The position numbers and the translations under genes were made by a program. A stretch of 37,970 nt of DNA from Pseudonocardia xinjiangensis (lineage in GTDB: Bacteria; Actinomycetota; Actinomycetes; Mycobacteriales; Pseudonocardiaceae): assembly GCF_012911925.1 (NCBI RefSeq), contig NZ_JAAXKY010000065.1, positions 1 to 37,970 of the forward strand, written 5' to 3'. The notes under the pieces are model-generated. The model ran no database searches, was not told the origin of the DNA, and saw only the letters and a program-made list of their open reading frames with translations. Below are positions 1 to 8,110 of this stretch, one piece after another. Numbering within the stretch: position 1 is the stretch's first letter; every line of letters begins with the position of its first letter.

Positions 1-14
1 GTCAGGGGCCGGGG

Positions 15-713
15 TCAGCGGGGGACGAAGCGCACCCGGAAGGTGGTCGGCCAGAGCTTCCCGGTGATCAGGAACTCGCCGTTGCCCAGCGACGCGATCC
101 CGTTCAGGACGTCGGTGTGGGAGCGCTGCTCCGGGGTGAGCAGGCCGCTCGCGTCGATCACTGCGGTGACGTTGCCCGTGCCCGGGTCGATGCGCACGAT
201 CCGGTCGGTCTGCCAGACGTTGGCGTAGACCTGCCCGTCCACGCACTCCAGCTCGTTGAGCTGGGTGACCGGCTGCCCGTCGAGGGTGACGGCGACGGAG
301 CCGGTCTCGGCGAACGTGGTGGGGTCCTGGAAGTGCAGCCGGTTGGTGCCGTCGCTGCGCACCAGCCTGCCCCCGTCGTGGCAGAGCCCCCAGCCCTCGC
401 CGGTCAGCGGCACCTCGCGGAGCAGCGTGAACGTGTTCCGGTCCCACTCCAGCACGACGTGGTCGCGCCAGGTGAGCTGCCAGATGCGGTCCCCGACCAC
501 GGTGATGCCCTCACCGAACAGCTGCCGCGGCAGCGGGACCGACCGGCGGACGGCGCCGGTCACCGGGTCCAGCTCGCGCAGCTGGGACTGGCCGGCGAGG
601 CCGGTGCCCTCGTACAGGCTGCCGCCGGCGAGCTCGAGGCCCTGCGTGAACGCGGCGGCGCAGCCGGCGACCGTCAGCAGCAGTGCTCCGACGAGTGCAC
701 GCCCGAAGGTCAT
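15..713 (-). CDS. glutaminyl-peptide cyclotransferase-like lipoprotein
   Basis: This 232-residue protein matches the glutamine cyclotransferase family, which converts N-terminal glutamine to pyroglutamate on a five-bladed beta-propeller. The family signature AFTQGLEL is followed by LYEGTGLAGQSQLRELD, and later by WGLCHDG, LNELECVDGQVYANVW and DVLNGIA, all typical blade motifs. I start at ATG 713 because it gives a short hydrophobic signal ending in a lipobox (LTVAGC, Cys18), so the protein is probably a surface lipoprotein. The mature part begins almost at once with AFTQG, whereas relatives usually have an extra N-terminal strand, so the first blade may be incomplete. It is divergent from the DUF3027 gene with a 27-base gap. 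Family confidence is good; substrate is unknown. Confidence 0.85.
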   Translation of the reverse strand: MTFGRALVGALLLTVAGCAAAFTQGLELAGGSLYEGTGLAGQSQLRELDPVTGAVRRSVPLPRQLFGEGITVVGDRIWQLTWRDHVVLEWDRNTFTLLREVPLTGEGWGLCHDGGRLVRSDGTNRLHFQDPTTFAETGSVAVTLDGQPVTQLNELECVDGQVYANVWQTDRIVRIDPGTGNVTAVIDASGLLTPEQRSHTDVLNGIASLGNGEFLITGKLWPTTFRVRFVPR

Positions 714-727
714 GGCGGAGAGGGTGG

Positions 728-740
728 CACAATCCCTTCG
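728..740 (+). promoter_or_regulatory. putative leaderless promoter -10 of the DUF3027 gene
   Basis: CACAAT at 728-733 lies 7 bases before GTG 741, and there is no Shine-Dalgarno sequence. This is the layout expected if transcription begins at the start codon. No clear -35 is visible, and the site sits in the short divergent gap with the cyclotransferase gene. Confidence 0.4.
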
Positions 741-1520
741 GTGGAAGCCGTAGCGACCCTCGACCCGCCCGTCCGGCTCGTGGATGCGGTGGAGCAGGCC
801 CGCGCCGCCGCCGTCGACGAGGCCGCTCTCGACATGGGAGCCCGGGCCGCCGCTGATGCGGTCGGGGAGCACCTCGAGGCCGTCTCGGAGGGGCCGGGGG
901 GTGTCACCCACTACTTCGCCGCCACCCACGGCGGCTACCGCGGCTGGCGGTGGTCGGTCACGTTGGCCTGCGGCGGTGACGACACCCCGATCACCGTGAG
1001 CGAGGTCGTGCTGCTCCCCGGGGCGGACGCGATGGTGGCGCCGGCCTGGGTGCCGTGGGAACGGCGGATCCGGCCCGGCGACCTCGGCGTCGGTGACCTG
1101 CTGCCCACGCCGGAGGGCGACGAGCGGCTCGTTCCCGGCTACCTCGCCTCCGACGACCCCGCCGTGGAGGAGGTCGTGCTGGAGGTCGGCCTCGGTCGCC
1201 CCAAGGTGCTGTCGCACCGCGGGCGCGAGCTGGCGGCGCAGCGGTGGTTCGAGGGCACGCACGGCCCGGCCTCCGACATGGCCCGCTCCGCCCCGGGTCG
1301 CTGCGGGATGTGCGGGTTCTTCCTGCCGATCGCGGGGTCGCTGCGCGGGGCGTTCGGGGTGTGCGGCAACGAGTACGCGCCGGCCGACGGCGCGGTCGTG
1401 GCCGTCGGGTTCGGCTGCGGGGCCCACTCCGACGTGCAGGTCGAGCCCGTCTCGCCGGTAGCCGTCGCCGAGCTCGTGTACGACGACGGCGTCGACCTGG
1501 AGCCGGTCGGCAAGGAGTGA
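741..1520 (+). CDS. DUF3027 family protein with four-cysteine site
   Basis: This 259-residue protein of unknown function belongs to DUF3027, an actinobacterial family. Family segments are THYFAATHGGYRGWRWSVT, the VLLPG... WVPWERR region, and GRELAAQRWFEGTHGPASDMA. Near the C-terminus it has C188-x2-C191, C208 and C226 with H229, a spacing that suggests a structural metal (zinc-ribbon-like) site; that is inference. GTG 741 is preferred over upstream starts because the family alignment begins about here and a -10-like CACAAT lies 7 bases before it. Its stop overlaps the GTG of the large ATPase gene by four bases, so the two are probably translated together. I recall the same pairing in other actinobacteria, which suggests a shared function. 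Confidence 0.85.
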   Translation: MEAVATLDPPVRLVDAVEQARAAAVDEAALDMGARAAADAVGEHLEAVSEGPGGVTHYFAATHGGYRGWRWSVTLACGGDDTPITVSEVVLLPGADAMVAPAWVPWERRIRPGDLGVGDLLPTPEGDERLVPGYLASDDPAVEEVVLEVGLGRPKVLSHRGRELAAQRWFEGTHGPASDMARSAPGRCGMCGFFLPIAGSLRGAFGVCGNEYAPADGAVVAVGFGCGAHSDVQVEPVSPVAVAELVYDDGVDLEPVGKE

Positions 1521-4486
1521 CCGCACCCAGCGTCGGCGGATCGCGCGTCGACTTCGATCCTTTCGGCACGGCTGCTCTGCGCGCCGCCGTGCTCGACTCG
1601 TGGGCGGGTTCGCCCACCCGCTTCCGGGAGGACGCCAACGCCGAGGAGGACCTGCGCCTCGGCGGCTACGCCGACGCCTGGTTCGTCGAGCTCGCCCAGA
1701 ACGCCGCCGACGCCGCCCGGTCCGCCGGGGTGGCGGGGCGCCTGCGCGTCGACCTCGTCGACGGCGAGCTGCGGGTGGCCAACACCGGCACGGCACTGGA
1801 CGCGGCGGGGGTGGCGGCGCTCGCATCGCTGCGCGCTTCGGCCAAGCGCGACGATCCGGGGGCCGTCGGCCGGTTCGGTGTCGGCTTCGCGGCGGTACTG
1901 GCCGTCTCCGACGCGCCCCGCGTGGTGAGCAGCGCAGGCGGGGTGGCGTTCTCCGCGGCCCGCACGGCCGAGGCGGTCGCCGCGCTGCCCGGCCCGGCGG
2001 CGGAGCTGGCCCGCCGCGACGAGCCGCCCGTGCTGCGGCTGGTGTGGCCCGTCGACGAGGAGCCGCCCGCGGGGTTCGACACCGAGGTCCGGCTGCCGCC
2101 GCGTCCCGGCGTGGACGTCAACGCACTGCTCGCGCAGGCCCGCGACAACGCGTCCGACCTGCTGCTCGCCCTGCCCGACCTCGCCGAGATCGCGGTGGGG
2201 GACCACGTCGTGGCGCGGGTGGACGGTCCGGTGCCCGGCGAGGTGACGATCGGCTCGCGGCGCTGGCTGCTCGCCCGGCGCAGCGGCACGCTCGCCGCCG
2301 CCGATGCGCACTCGCAGGCCACGGAGGAGCGGGAGCGCCGGGACTGGTCGGTCTGCTGGGCGCTGCCCCTCACCGCGGACGGCGCCCCCGACCCGCTGGG
2401 CGAGGACGTCCTGCACGCACCGACGGCTGCCGCCGAGCGGCTCGCACTGCCCGCGCGGCTGATCGCCACCGTGCCGCTGGAGCCCGACCGACGTCGCGCC
2501 CGCTCCGGCCCCGCCACCGACCGGGTTCTGGCCGGTGCGGCGGAGGCGTACCTCGACCTCGTCCGCGAGGTGCCGGCCGCCCAGCGGCTCGCGCTCGTGC
2601 CCGAGCCGGGTTTCCCGCGCTCCGAGCTCCACGGGCGGCTGCGTGACCTGCTCCTCGACGCCCTGCGCACCGCAGCCTGGCTGCCCGGTGCCACCGGCGT
2701 CGAGCTCGTGCCGGGCCGCGCGGAATGGCTCGACCTGCCCGGCGTCGACCTCCCCGACGCGCCGCTGCCCGCGTTGCTCGCCGAGGCCGGGTTCGACCGG
2801 CTGCTCGGGTCCATGTCGGCCGGCCCGGTCTCCCGCTCGGTCCGGGCGCCGACCGCCCTGGCCGAGCTGGGCGTCCACCGGCTGACGGCCACGGAGCTGG
2901 TCACGCGGCTCTTCGGCGTCGAGCGGCCGCCGTCGTGGTGGCGTGCCCTGTACGCGGAGCTGGCACCGCTCGCCGAGATCGTTCCCGGCCTGGTCGACGA
3001 GCTGCGGGCCCTCCCGGTCCCGCTCGCCGACGGTCGCGTGGCCGCCGGTCCGGCGACGGTGCTCCTGCCGCCCGAACAGGCCGCGGAGGCCGGTCCGACC
3101 GGAGCTGTCGGCCGCATCGCGGCGCTCGCGCTGCCCGGCCTGCACGTGGCCCACGCGGCCGCGGTGCATCCGCTGCTCACCCGGCTCGGCGCGGCCGAGG
3201 CCGACCCCGCGGGTCTGCTCGAACACCCGGCGCTGGCCGAGGCCGTGGAACGCTCCGTGGACGACGCCGAGGCCGGGCTGGACACCACGGCACTGGCCGA
3301 GGCGGTGCTGGAGCTGGTCGCCGAGGTCGGCGCCGTGCCCGCCGGCCTCGCCGCGCTGGCGCTGCCCGATCGCGAGGGCCGCCCCGCCCGGGCCGACGAG
3401 CTGATGCTGCCCGACGCCGCGCTGCGCCCGCTGCTCGCCGCGGACGTCCCGCTCGACGTCCTCGACCCGGAGTTCGCGGCGCGCGTGCCGCGGTCGGCGC
3501 TCACGGCCGTCGGCGTGGTGGACGGGTTCGCGGTGCTCGTCGACGAGGAGCCGGTGGCACCCGACCACGACCTCGACGACGAGGAACGCTGGTGGGACTC
3601 CCTCGACACCCCGCCGGCGCGGCTCGTCGCGGTCCGCGATCTCGACCTCGTCGACGACGACGCGTGGCCTGCCGCGCTCGCGCTGCTCGGGGCCGAGCGC
3701 GAGACGCGGGCCGCGCTCATGGCGCCCGGCTCGTACACCGCGTGGTGGCTGGCCCGGCACGCCCGGATCGGCGGCCGCCGCCCCGCCCACTGGCGCCTCC
3801 CGACCGCGCACGACCTCGCGCCGCTGTACGAACCGCCGCCCTGGCCCGAGGGGTCGCCCGCCGACGTCGACGAGGCCGTACTGACGGTGATCGGGGTGCG
3901 GGCCGATCTCACGATCTCCGACAGCGCGGTGGCCGCCGACCTGCTCGCCCGGCTGGTCGACCCGACCCGGCATCCCGACGCCGCGCTCGTGGCCGACGCG
4001 CACGAGGCACTGGCCGAGGCGGTCGCGACCGGTCGCGTGGACTCCGCGGACATCGACATGCCGGAGCAGGTCAGGGCGCTCGACGGCTCCATCGCGGACG
4101 TCGACGTCGCCATGGTGCTCGACGCGCCCTGGCTCGCCGCGGTGCTTCCGGCGGGCGAGCTCGTGACGGGCGGCGATCCGGTGGCGCTGGCCGAGCTGCT
4201 GGACCTGCCGGTGGCGTCCGAGATCGTCGCCGCGGACGTGGAGGGTCCGGGACGGCCGGTCCGCTGGGCGGCGATCGGCGAGGTCGTCGTGGCGTGCCAC
4301 ACGCTCGGGGTACCCGTGCCCCGCGGCGAGCTCTCCGTCCACGACGAGCTGTGGGTGGCCGTCCGGCGCCCGCTCACGGGCCGGTTCAGCGTTCTGAGCT
4401 GGCGCGACGCCTCGGGACGGTGGCATGCCACCGACCCGCTGCGTGCCCTGCTCGGCCTCCTGACCGAGGACGACGCCCTCGGGTGA
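1517..4486 (+). CDS. sacsin/Hsp90-like ATPase-domain protein
   Basis: This 989-residue protein carries a GHKL (Hsp90/sacsin type) ATPase domain at its N-terminus. Visible motifs are the N box VELAQNAADAA, the nucleotide-binding loop LRVANTGTALD, and GRFGVGFAAVLAVSD, which resembles the GxFGxGFKS lid motif. The remaining 750 or so residues are Ala/Leu/Asp/Glu-rich with no domain I recognise, and likely act as a client or scaffold region. It starts at GTG 1517 inside the DUF3027 stop (GTGA), indicating translational coupling. A chaperone-like or conformational ATPase role is inferred from the fold. mshA begins 30 bases after its stop with its own promoter-like element. I see no signal peptide or membrane segment, so it should be cytoplasmic. 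Confidence 0.85.
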   Translation: MTAPSVGGSRVDFDPFGTAALRAAVLDSWAGSPTRFREDANAEEDLRLGGYADAWFVELAQNAADAARSAGVAGRLRVDLVDGELRVANTGTALDAAGVAALASLRASAKRDDPGAVGRFGVGFAAVLAVSDAPRVVSSAGGVAFSAARTAEAVAALPGPAAELARRDEPPVLRLVWPVDEEPPAGFDTEVRLPPRPGVDVNALLAQARDNASDLLLALPDLAEIAVGDHVVARVDGPVPGEVTIGSRRWLLARRSGTLAAADAHSQATEERERRDWSVCWALPLTADGAPDPLGEDVLHAPTAAAERLALPARLIATVPLEPDRRRARSGPATDRVLAGAAEAYLDLVREVPAAQRLALVPEPGFPRSELHGRLRDLLLDALRTAAWLPGATGVELVPGRAEWLDLPGVDLPDAPLPALLAEAGFDRLLGSMSAGPVSRSVRAPTALAELGVHRLTATELVTRLFGVERPPSWWRALYAELAPLAEIVPGLVDELRALPVPLADGRVAAGPATVLLPPEQAAEAGPTGAVGRIAALALPGLHVAHAAAVHPLLTRLGAAEADPAGLLEHPALAEAVERSVDDAEAGLDTTALAEAVLELVAEVGAVPAGLAALALPDREGRPARADELMLPDAALRPLLAADVPLDVLDPEFAARVPRSALTAVGVVDGFAVLVDEEPVAPDHDLDDEERWWDSLDTPPARLVAVRDLDLVDDDAWPAALALLGAERETRAALMAPGSYTAWWLARHARIGGRRPAHWRLPTAHDLAPLYEPPPWPEGSPADVDEAVLTVIGVRADLTISDSAVAADLLARLVDPTRHPDAALVADAHEALAEAVATGRVDSADIDMPEQVRALDGSIADVDVAMVLDAPWLAAVLPAGELVTGGDPVALAELLDLPVASEIVAADVEGPGRPVRWAAIGEVVVACHTLGVPVPRGELSVHDELWVAVRRPLTGRFSVLSWRDASGRWHATDPLRALLGLLTEDDALG

Positions 4487-4503
4487 ACGGCCGGATCGCG
4501 TGC

Positions 4504-4516
4504 TAGACAGGACGCT
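4504..4516 (+). promoter_or_regulatory. putative leaderless promoter -10 of mshA
   Basis: TAGACA at 4504-4509 lies 7 bases before GTG 4517 and fits an actinobacterial -10 (TANNNT-like) with transcription beginning at the start codon. No ribosome-binding sequence is evident. This would let mshA be expressed apart from the upstream ATPase gene. Confidence 0.4.
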
Positions 4517-5830
4517 GTGACCCTCGCCAGCGACGGTGCGACACGGCGGCCCCGCCGGGTCTGCCTGCTCTCCGTGCACACGTCGCCCCTGGAACAGCCG
4601 GGCACCGGTGACGCCGGAGGCATGAACGTCTACATCGTGGAGACCGCCACGCGGATGGCGCAGCGCGGTGTCGACGTCGAGATCTTCACCAGGGCCACCT
4701 CGTCGGAGAACCCTCCGGTGGTCGAGCTCGCGCCCGGCGTGCTCGTCCGCCACGTGGCGGCCGGTCCGTTCGAGGGCCTCGGCAAGAACGACCTCCCGAG
4801 CCAGCTGTGCGCCTTCACCGCAGGCGTACTGCGCACCGAGGCCCGTCACGAGCCCGGCTACTACGACGTGGTGCACTCGCACTACTGGCTCTCCGGTCAG
4901 GCCGGCTGGCTCGCCCGCGACCGCTGGGGCGTCCCGCTGGTGCACAGCGCCCACACGCTGGCGCGGGTGAAGAACGCGGCGCTGGCCGACGGCGACCCGC
5001 CCGAACCGATGGTGCGGGTGATCGGCGAGGACCAGGTGGTGGCCGAGGCCGACCGGCTCATCGGCAACACCGACGAGGAGACGCGCCAGCTCGTCGAGCT
5101 CTACGGCGCGGATCCGCAGCGGACCGTCGCCATCGCGCCGGGCGTCGACCTCGTGCGGTTCACCCCCGGCGACCGTGCTGTCTCCCGCAGTGTGCTCGGC
5201 CTCCCTCCCGACGCGATCGTGCTCGCCTTCGTCGGACGCATCCAGCCGCTCAAGGCTCCCGACGTGCTGCTGCGTGCCGCGGCCGAACTGCTGCGCCGCG
5301 ACCCCGCGCTGCGCTCGCGGCTCGTCGTGCTGGTCGCGGGTGGCCCGTCCGGCAGCGGACTGGCCGAGCCGACTGCCCTGCACGAGCTGGGTGCGTCGCT
5401 CGGGATCACCGACGTGCTGCGCTTCCTGCCGCCGCAGACCCGGGAGAGCCTGGCGCACGTCTACCGGGCGGCCGACGTGGCCGCCGTGCCGAGCTACAAC
5501 GAGTCCTTCGGGCTGGTGGCGCTGGAGGCGCAGGCGTGCGGCACCCCGGTGGTCGCGGCGCAGGTCGGCGGGTTGCCGGTCGCGGTCGCCCACGAGCGCT
5601 CCGGGTTGCTGGTGCCCGGGCACCGGGCGGAGCAGTGGGCCGACGCGCTGGCCGCGGTGGCCTGCGTCCCCGGCCGGCGCGACGAGATGGGTGCCGCGGC
5701 GGTGCGGCACGCCCGGATGTTCTCCTGGGACCGCACGGCCGACGCGCTGCTCGACACCTACACCGAGGCGGCAGCGGAGTACGCGGAGCGCCAGGGGCTC
5801 GTCGTGCGCCCGACCACCCCGGTGCGATGA
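4517..5830 (+). CDS. mshA: D-inositol-3-phosphate glycosyltransferase MshA
   Basis: MshA makes the first committed step of mycothiol synthesis, joining GlcNAc from UDP-GlcNAc to 1D-myo-inositol 3-phosphate in the cytoplasm. The 437-residue protein is a GT-B fold (GT4) enzyme. It has the acceptor-side motif GDAGGMNVYI near residue 35, HSHYWLSG and HSAHTLARVKN in the N-terminal domain, FVGRIQPLKAPDVLLRA at the start of the donor domain, and the GT4 EX7E pair E329/E337 in ESFGLVALEAQACG. GTG 4517 gives an N-terminus collinear with known MshA. Its stop overlaps the next ATG (ATGA), so the YbjN-domain gene is co-translated, as in M. tuberculosis Rv0486-Rv0487. This gene is the main reason to call the organism a mycothiol-producing actinomycete. 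Confidence 0.96.
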   Translation: MTLASDGATRRPRRVCLLSVHTSPLEQPGTGDAGGMNVYIVETATRMAQRGVDVEIFTRATSSENPPVVELAPGVLVRHVAAGPFEGLGKNDLPSQLCAFTAGVLRTEARHEPGYYDVVHSHYWLSGQAGWLARDRWGVPLVHSAHTLARVKNAALADGDPPEPMVRVIGEDQVVAEADRLIGNTDEETRQLVELYGADPQRTVAIAPGVDLVRFTPGDRAVSRSVLGLPPDAIVLAFVGRIQPLKAPDVLLRAAAELLRRDPALRSRLVVLVAGGPSGSGLAEPTALHELGASLGITDVLRFLPPQTRESLAHVYRAADVAAVPSYNESFGLVALEAQACGTPVVAAQVGGLPVAVAHERSGLLVPGHRAEQWADALAAVACVPGRRDEMGAAAVRHARMFSWDRTADALLDTYTEAAAEYAERQGLVVRPTTPVR

Positions 5831-6321
5831 GCACCGACGACGTCGCCGCCGTCGAGGCGACGGTGGCAGCGGCACTCGCCGAGCTGGAGGTCGACCACCA
5901 CCGGCGCGACTCGGGGCAGTTCCTCGTGACGCTGCCCGGCACCAACCGGCTCCAGACGCACTGCTGGCTCCTGGTCGGGGAACACGCGTTGTTCGTGCAG
6001 GCCTTCGTGTGCCGGCAGCCCGACGAGGACCACGACGTGGTCTACCGGTTCCTGCTGCAGCGCAACGCCCGGCTCTACGGCGTCCACTACGCGCTGGACC
6101 GCATCGGCGACATCCACCTCATCGGCAGGCTCGGCCTGCACGCCGTCACCACCGCGGAGCTGGACCGCGTGCTCGGGCAGGTGCTCGAGGCCGCCGACGG
6201 CGACTTCAACACCCTCCTCGAGCTCGGCTTCGCGTCCTCGATCCGGCGGGAGCACGCCTGGCGGCAGGGACGCGGGGAGAGCCTCGCCAACCTGAAGGCG
6301 TTCGAGCACCTCTTCGGCTGA
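5827..6321 (+). CDS. YbjN domain-containing protein
   Basis: This 164-residue protein belongs to the YbjN family, whose fold resembles type III secretion chaperones. Recognisable parts are TLPGTNRLQTHCWLLVGEHALFVQAFV, RFLLQRNARLYGVHYALD, and DIHLIGRLGLHAVT, followed by a helical C-terminus with FNTLLELGFASSI. The molecular role is unknown. ATG 5827 overlaps the mshA stop by four bases. The mshA-YbjN order matches Rv0486-Rv0487 in mycobacteria, so it is probably an accessory gene of the mshA operon rather than part of the inserted DNA that follows. A short hairpin (6322-6336) directly after the stop may mark the end of this transcript. Confidence 0.85.
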   Translation: MSTDDVAAVEATVAAALAELEVDHHRRDSGQFLVTLPGTNRLQTHCWLLVGEHALFVQAFVCRQPDEDHDVVYRFLLQRNARLYGVHYALDRIGDIHLIGRLGLHAVTTAELDRVLGQVLEAADGDFNTLLELGFASSIRREHAWRQGRGESLANLKAFEHLFG

Positions 6322-6336
6322 TTGCCGGTTCGGCAA
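6322..6336 (+). terminator. short hairpin after the mshA-YbjN operon
   Basis: TTGCCG-GTT-CGGCAA is a perfect 6-bp stem with a 3-base loop placed one base after the stop codon. There is no T-run, which is common for actinobacterial terminators. The stem is short, so the call is tentative. Confidence 0.35.
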
Positions 6337-6342
6337 GAACAC

Positions 6343-6372
6343 TTGTCACTCCGGCGTCGCGAGACGGACAGT
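6343..6372 (+). promoter_or_regulatory. putative promoter of the flavoprotein gene
   Basis: TTGTCA at 6343-6348 and GACAGT at 6367-6372 are separated by 18 bases, resembling -35 and -10 elements. Transcription would begin at about ATG 6379, giving a leaderless mRNA. The -10 match is only partial. Confidence 0.4.
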
Positions 6373-6378
6373 CGGCGC

Positions 6379-7398
6379 ATGGACGACAACACGCACTCCG
6401 ACGTCATCGTGATCGGCGGTGGCGCCGCCGGCCTCAGCGGCGCGCTGACGCTGGCCAGAGCGCGCCGCTCGGTACTGGTCCTCGACGACGGTCATCCCCG
6501 CAACGCCCCCGCCGACGGGGTGCACGGATTCCTGTCCCGCGACGGCATCGCGCCGTCCGAGCTCGTCGGCCTCGGCGCCGCCGAGGTGACCGGCTACGGC
6601 GCCACGATCCTCCGCACCCGGGTCACGTCGGCCCGCCCGGACGGCGCCGGCTTCGTGGTCGGCACCGACAGCGGGCGGACCTTCACCGCGCGCCGGCTTC
6701 TGGTGACGACCGGGCTGGTCGACGAGCTGCCCGACCTCCCGGGCGTGGCGCCACGCTTCGGCCACGACGTCCTGCACTGCCCCTACTGCCACGGCTGGGA
6801 GGTCCGCGACCAGCCGATCGGCGTGCTGGGCACCGGGCCGTTCGCCGCGCACCAGGCGCTGCTGTTCCGGCAGTGGAGCGACGACGTGACCCTGTTCCTG
6901 CACACCGCACCCGCCCCGGCCCCCGATGAGTCGGAGCAGCTCGCCGCCCGCGGGATCACCGTCGTCGAGGGCGAGGTCGCCGCACTGGAGAGCTCCGACG
7001 ACCGGCTCACCGGCGTGCGGCTGGTCTCGGGGCGCGTCGTTCCCGTGCGGGCGGTGACGGTCATGCCACGCTTCACCGCCCGGAGCGACGTCCTCACCGG
7101 GCTCGGCCTCACGACCGTGGAGCACCCCATGGGCATCGGCACGCACATCGAGACGGACGACCGGGGCCTGACCGCCGTGCCCGGGGTATGGGCCGCGGGC
7201 AACGTCACGGACCTTCTCGCCCAGGTCATCGGGGCCGCCGCGGCAGGCGTCATGGCCGGGGCGGCGATCAACGCCGATCTCATCGCCGACGACACCCGCG
7301 TCGCCGTGGAGCGCCACCGCGAGTTGCAGCAAAGCCACGTTGCCGCAACGGGACTGCCTGAACGTGGCTTTGCTGCAACCGCTGGGGAGCTCCGATGA
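6379..7398 (+). CDS. thioredoxin-reductase-like NAD(P)/FAD oxidoreductase
   Basis: This 339-residue flavoprotein follows the thioredoxin reductase plan. It has the FAD-binding VIVIGGGAAGLSGALTLARA at residues 8-27, the redox pair C134-P-Y-C137 (HCPYCHGWE) where classical TrxB has CATC, a second nucleotide-binding GVLGTGPFAAHQ, and the FAD-contacting GVWAAGNVTD near the C-terminus. It likely passes electrons from NAD(P)H through FAD to the CxxC; the partner is unknown, and no thioredoxin is adjacent. The last 25 or so residues are encoded by a palindromic repeat (7323-7379) and are probably not native to the family. ATG 6379 is chosen because family similarity starts there. Its stop overlaps the methyltransferase ATG (ATGA), so the two genes are coupled. 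Confidence 0.9.
   Translation: MDDNTHSDVIVIGGGAAGLSGALTLARARRSVLVLDDGHPRNAPADGVHGFLSRDGIAPSELVGLGAAEVTGYGATILRTRVTSARPDGAGFVVGTDSGRTFTARRLLVTTGLVDELPDLPGVAPRFGHDVLHCPYCHGWEVRDQPIGVLGTGPFAAHQALLFRQWSDDVTLFLHTAPAPAPDESEQLAARGITVVEGEVAALESSDDRLTGVRLVSGRVVPVRAVTVMPRFTARSDVLTGLGLTTVEHPMGIGTHIETDDRGLTAVPGVWAAGNVTDLLAQVIGAAAAGVMAGAAINADLIADDTRVAVERHRELQQSHVAATGLPERGFAATAGELR
7323..7379. repeat. perfect 19-bp inverted repeat inside a gene 3' end
   Basis: The arms 7323-7341 (GTTGCAGCAAAGCCACGTT) and 7361-7379 are exact reverse complements, separated by a 19-base loop. The whole element is in frame and encodes the tail QQSHVAATGLPERGFAATAG of the flavoprotein. It ends 15 bases before the methyltransferase start. 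This looks like a REP/MITE-type palindrome that entered the end of the gene, though it could act as an mRNA-stabilising or attenuating hairpin between two coupled genes. Only one copy lies in the window. Confidence 0.9.
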
Positions 7399-8024
7399 CG
7401 GACGAACGTTTCACGGCACCGTTCTGGGACGAGCGCTACGGCTCGGTCACCCGCATCTGGAGCGGTGAGCCGAACCCGCAACTCGTTGCGGAGGCCGCGG
7501 GCCTCGCGCCGGGCACCGCTCTCGACGCCGGGTGCGGCGAGGGAGGCGATGCCTACTGGCTCGCGCGGCAGGGATGGCGGGTGACCGCCGCGGACGTCTC
7601 CGCCGTGGCCCTGGAACGCGCCGCCGCCCACGCCGACCCGGACATCGCCGACCGGATCACCTGGCAGCAGGCCGATCTCCTCGCCGGGTGGGCTCCCGAG
7701 CCGCTCGCCTACGACCTCGTCAACGTGCAGTTCGTGCATTTCCCCAGCGCGCTGCGGGGGCCGGTGTACGCACGTCTCGCCGTGGCGGTGGCGCCGGGCG
7801 GAGTCCTGCTGATCGTCGCGCACCACCCCTCCGACCTGGCGACGACCATGCCCCGGCCGCAGGAGCCCGACCTGTTCTTCACGGCCGAGGAGCTTGCGGC
7901 CTCCCTCGACCCCGGCCAGTGGGACGTGCTCGTCGCCGAGGCCAGACCGCGGCTCGCCACCGACCCGGAGGGCCGGGAGGTCACCATCCACGACGCCGTA
8001 CTCGCGGCACGGCGGCGCTCGTGA
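7395..8024 (+). CDS. class I SAM-dependent methyltransferase
   Basis: This 209-residue protein has a Rossmann-type methyltransferase core. Motif I is ALDAGCGEGGDAYWLA at about residues 39-54, followed by GWRVTAADVS (acidic ribose contact at the end of strand 2), then ITWQQADLL and a hydrophobic strand YDLVNVQFVHF. The substrate cannot be told from sequence; the family includes small-molecule and thiol or tellurite detoxifying enzymes. ATG 7395 overlaps the stop of the flavoprotein gene and has GGGGAG about 6 bases upstream. Pairing of a TrxB-like flavoprotein with a methyltransferase suggests a detoxification unit, which is inference. Confidence 0.88.
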   Translation: MTDERFTAPFWDERYGSVTRIWSGEPNPQLVAEAAGLAPGTALDAGCGEGGDAYWLARQGWRVTAADVSAVALERAAAHADPDIADRITWQQADLLAGWAPEPLAYDLVNVQFVHFPSALRGPVYARLAVAVAPGGVLLIVAHHPSDLATTMPRPQEPDLFFTAEELAASLDPGQWDVLVAEARPRLATDPEGREVTIHDAVLAARRRS

Positions 8025-8110
8025 TGTGATCGTGATGTCGAGGGACCAACCTCGGCACGGGCGGCCACCGTCCTCCTCCCGGAACCCGGTCGTACCGGGG
8101 CGAGGAGGCG

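Noticed and set aside
15..1826. The full 603-codon minus frame as one fused protein
   Set aside because: Only the last 232 codons match the cyclotransferase family and begin with a clean lipoprotein signal; the upstream part is antisense to DUF3027.
1139..5875. A 1578-codon open frame on the minus strand across the ATPase and mshA genes
   Set aside because: It is antisense to strongly supported genes, has no family motifs, and has the Arg/Gly/His/Pro/Glu-rich composition expected of a non-coding frame in very high GC DNA.
7323..7379. The 19-bp palindrome as an ordinary transcription terminator
   Set aside because: It lies inside a coding region, upstream of a translationally coupled gene, with a 19-base loop and no T-run. 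Attenuation is possible, but simple termination would silence the methyltransferase gene.
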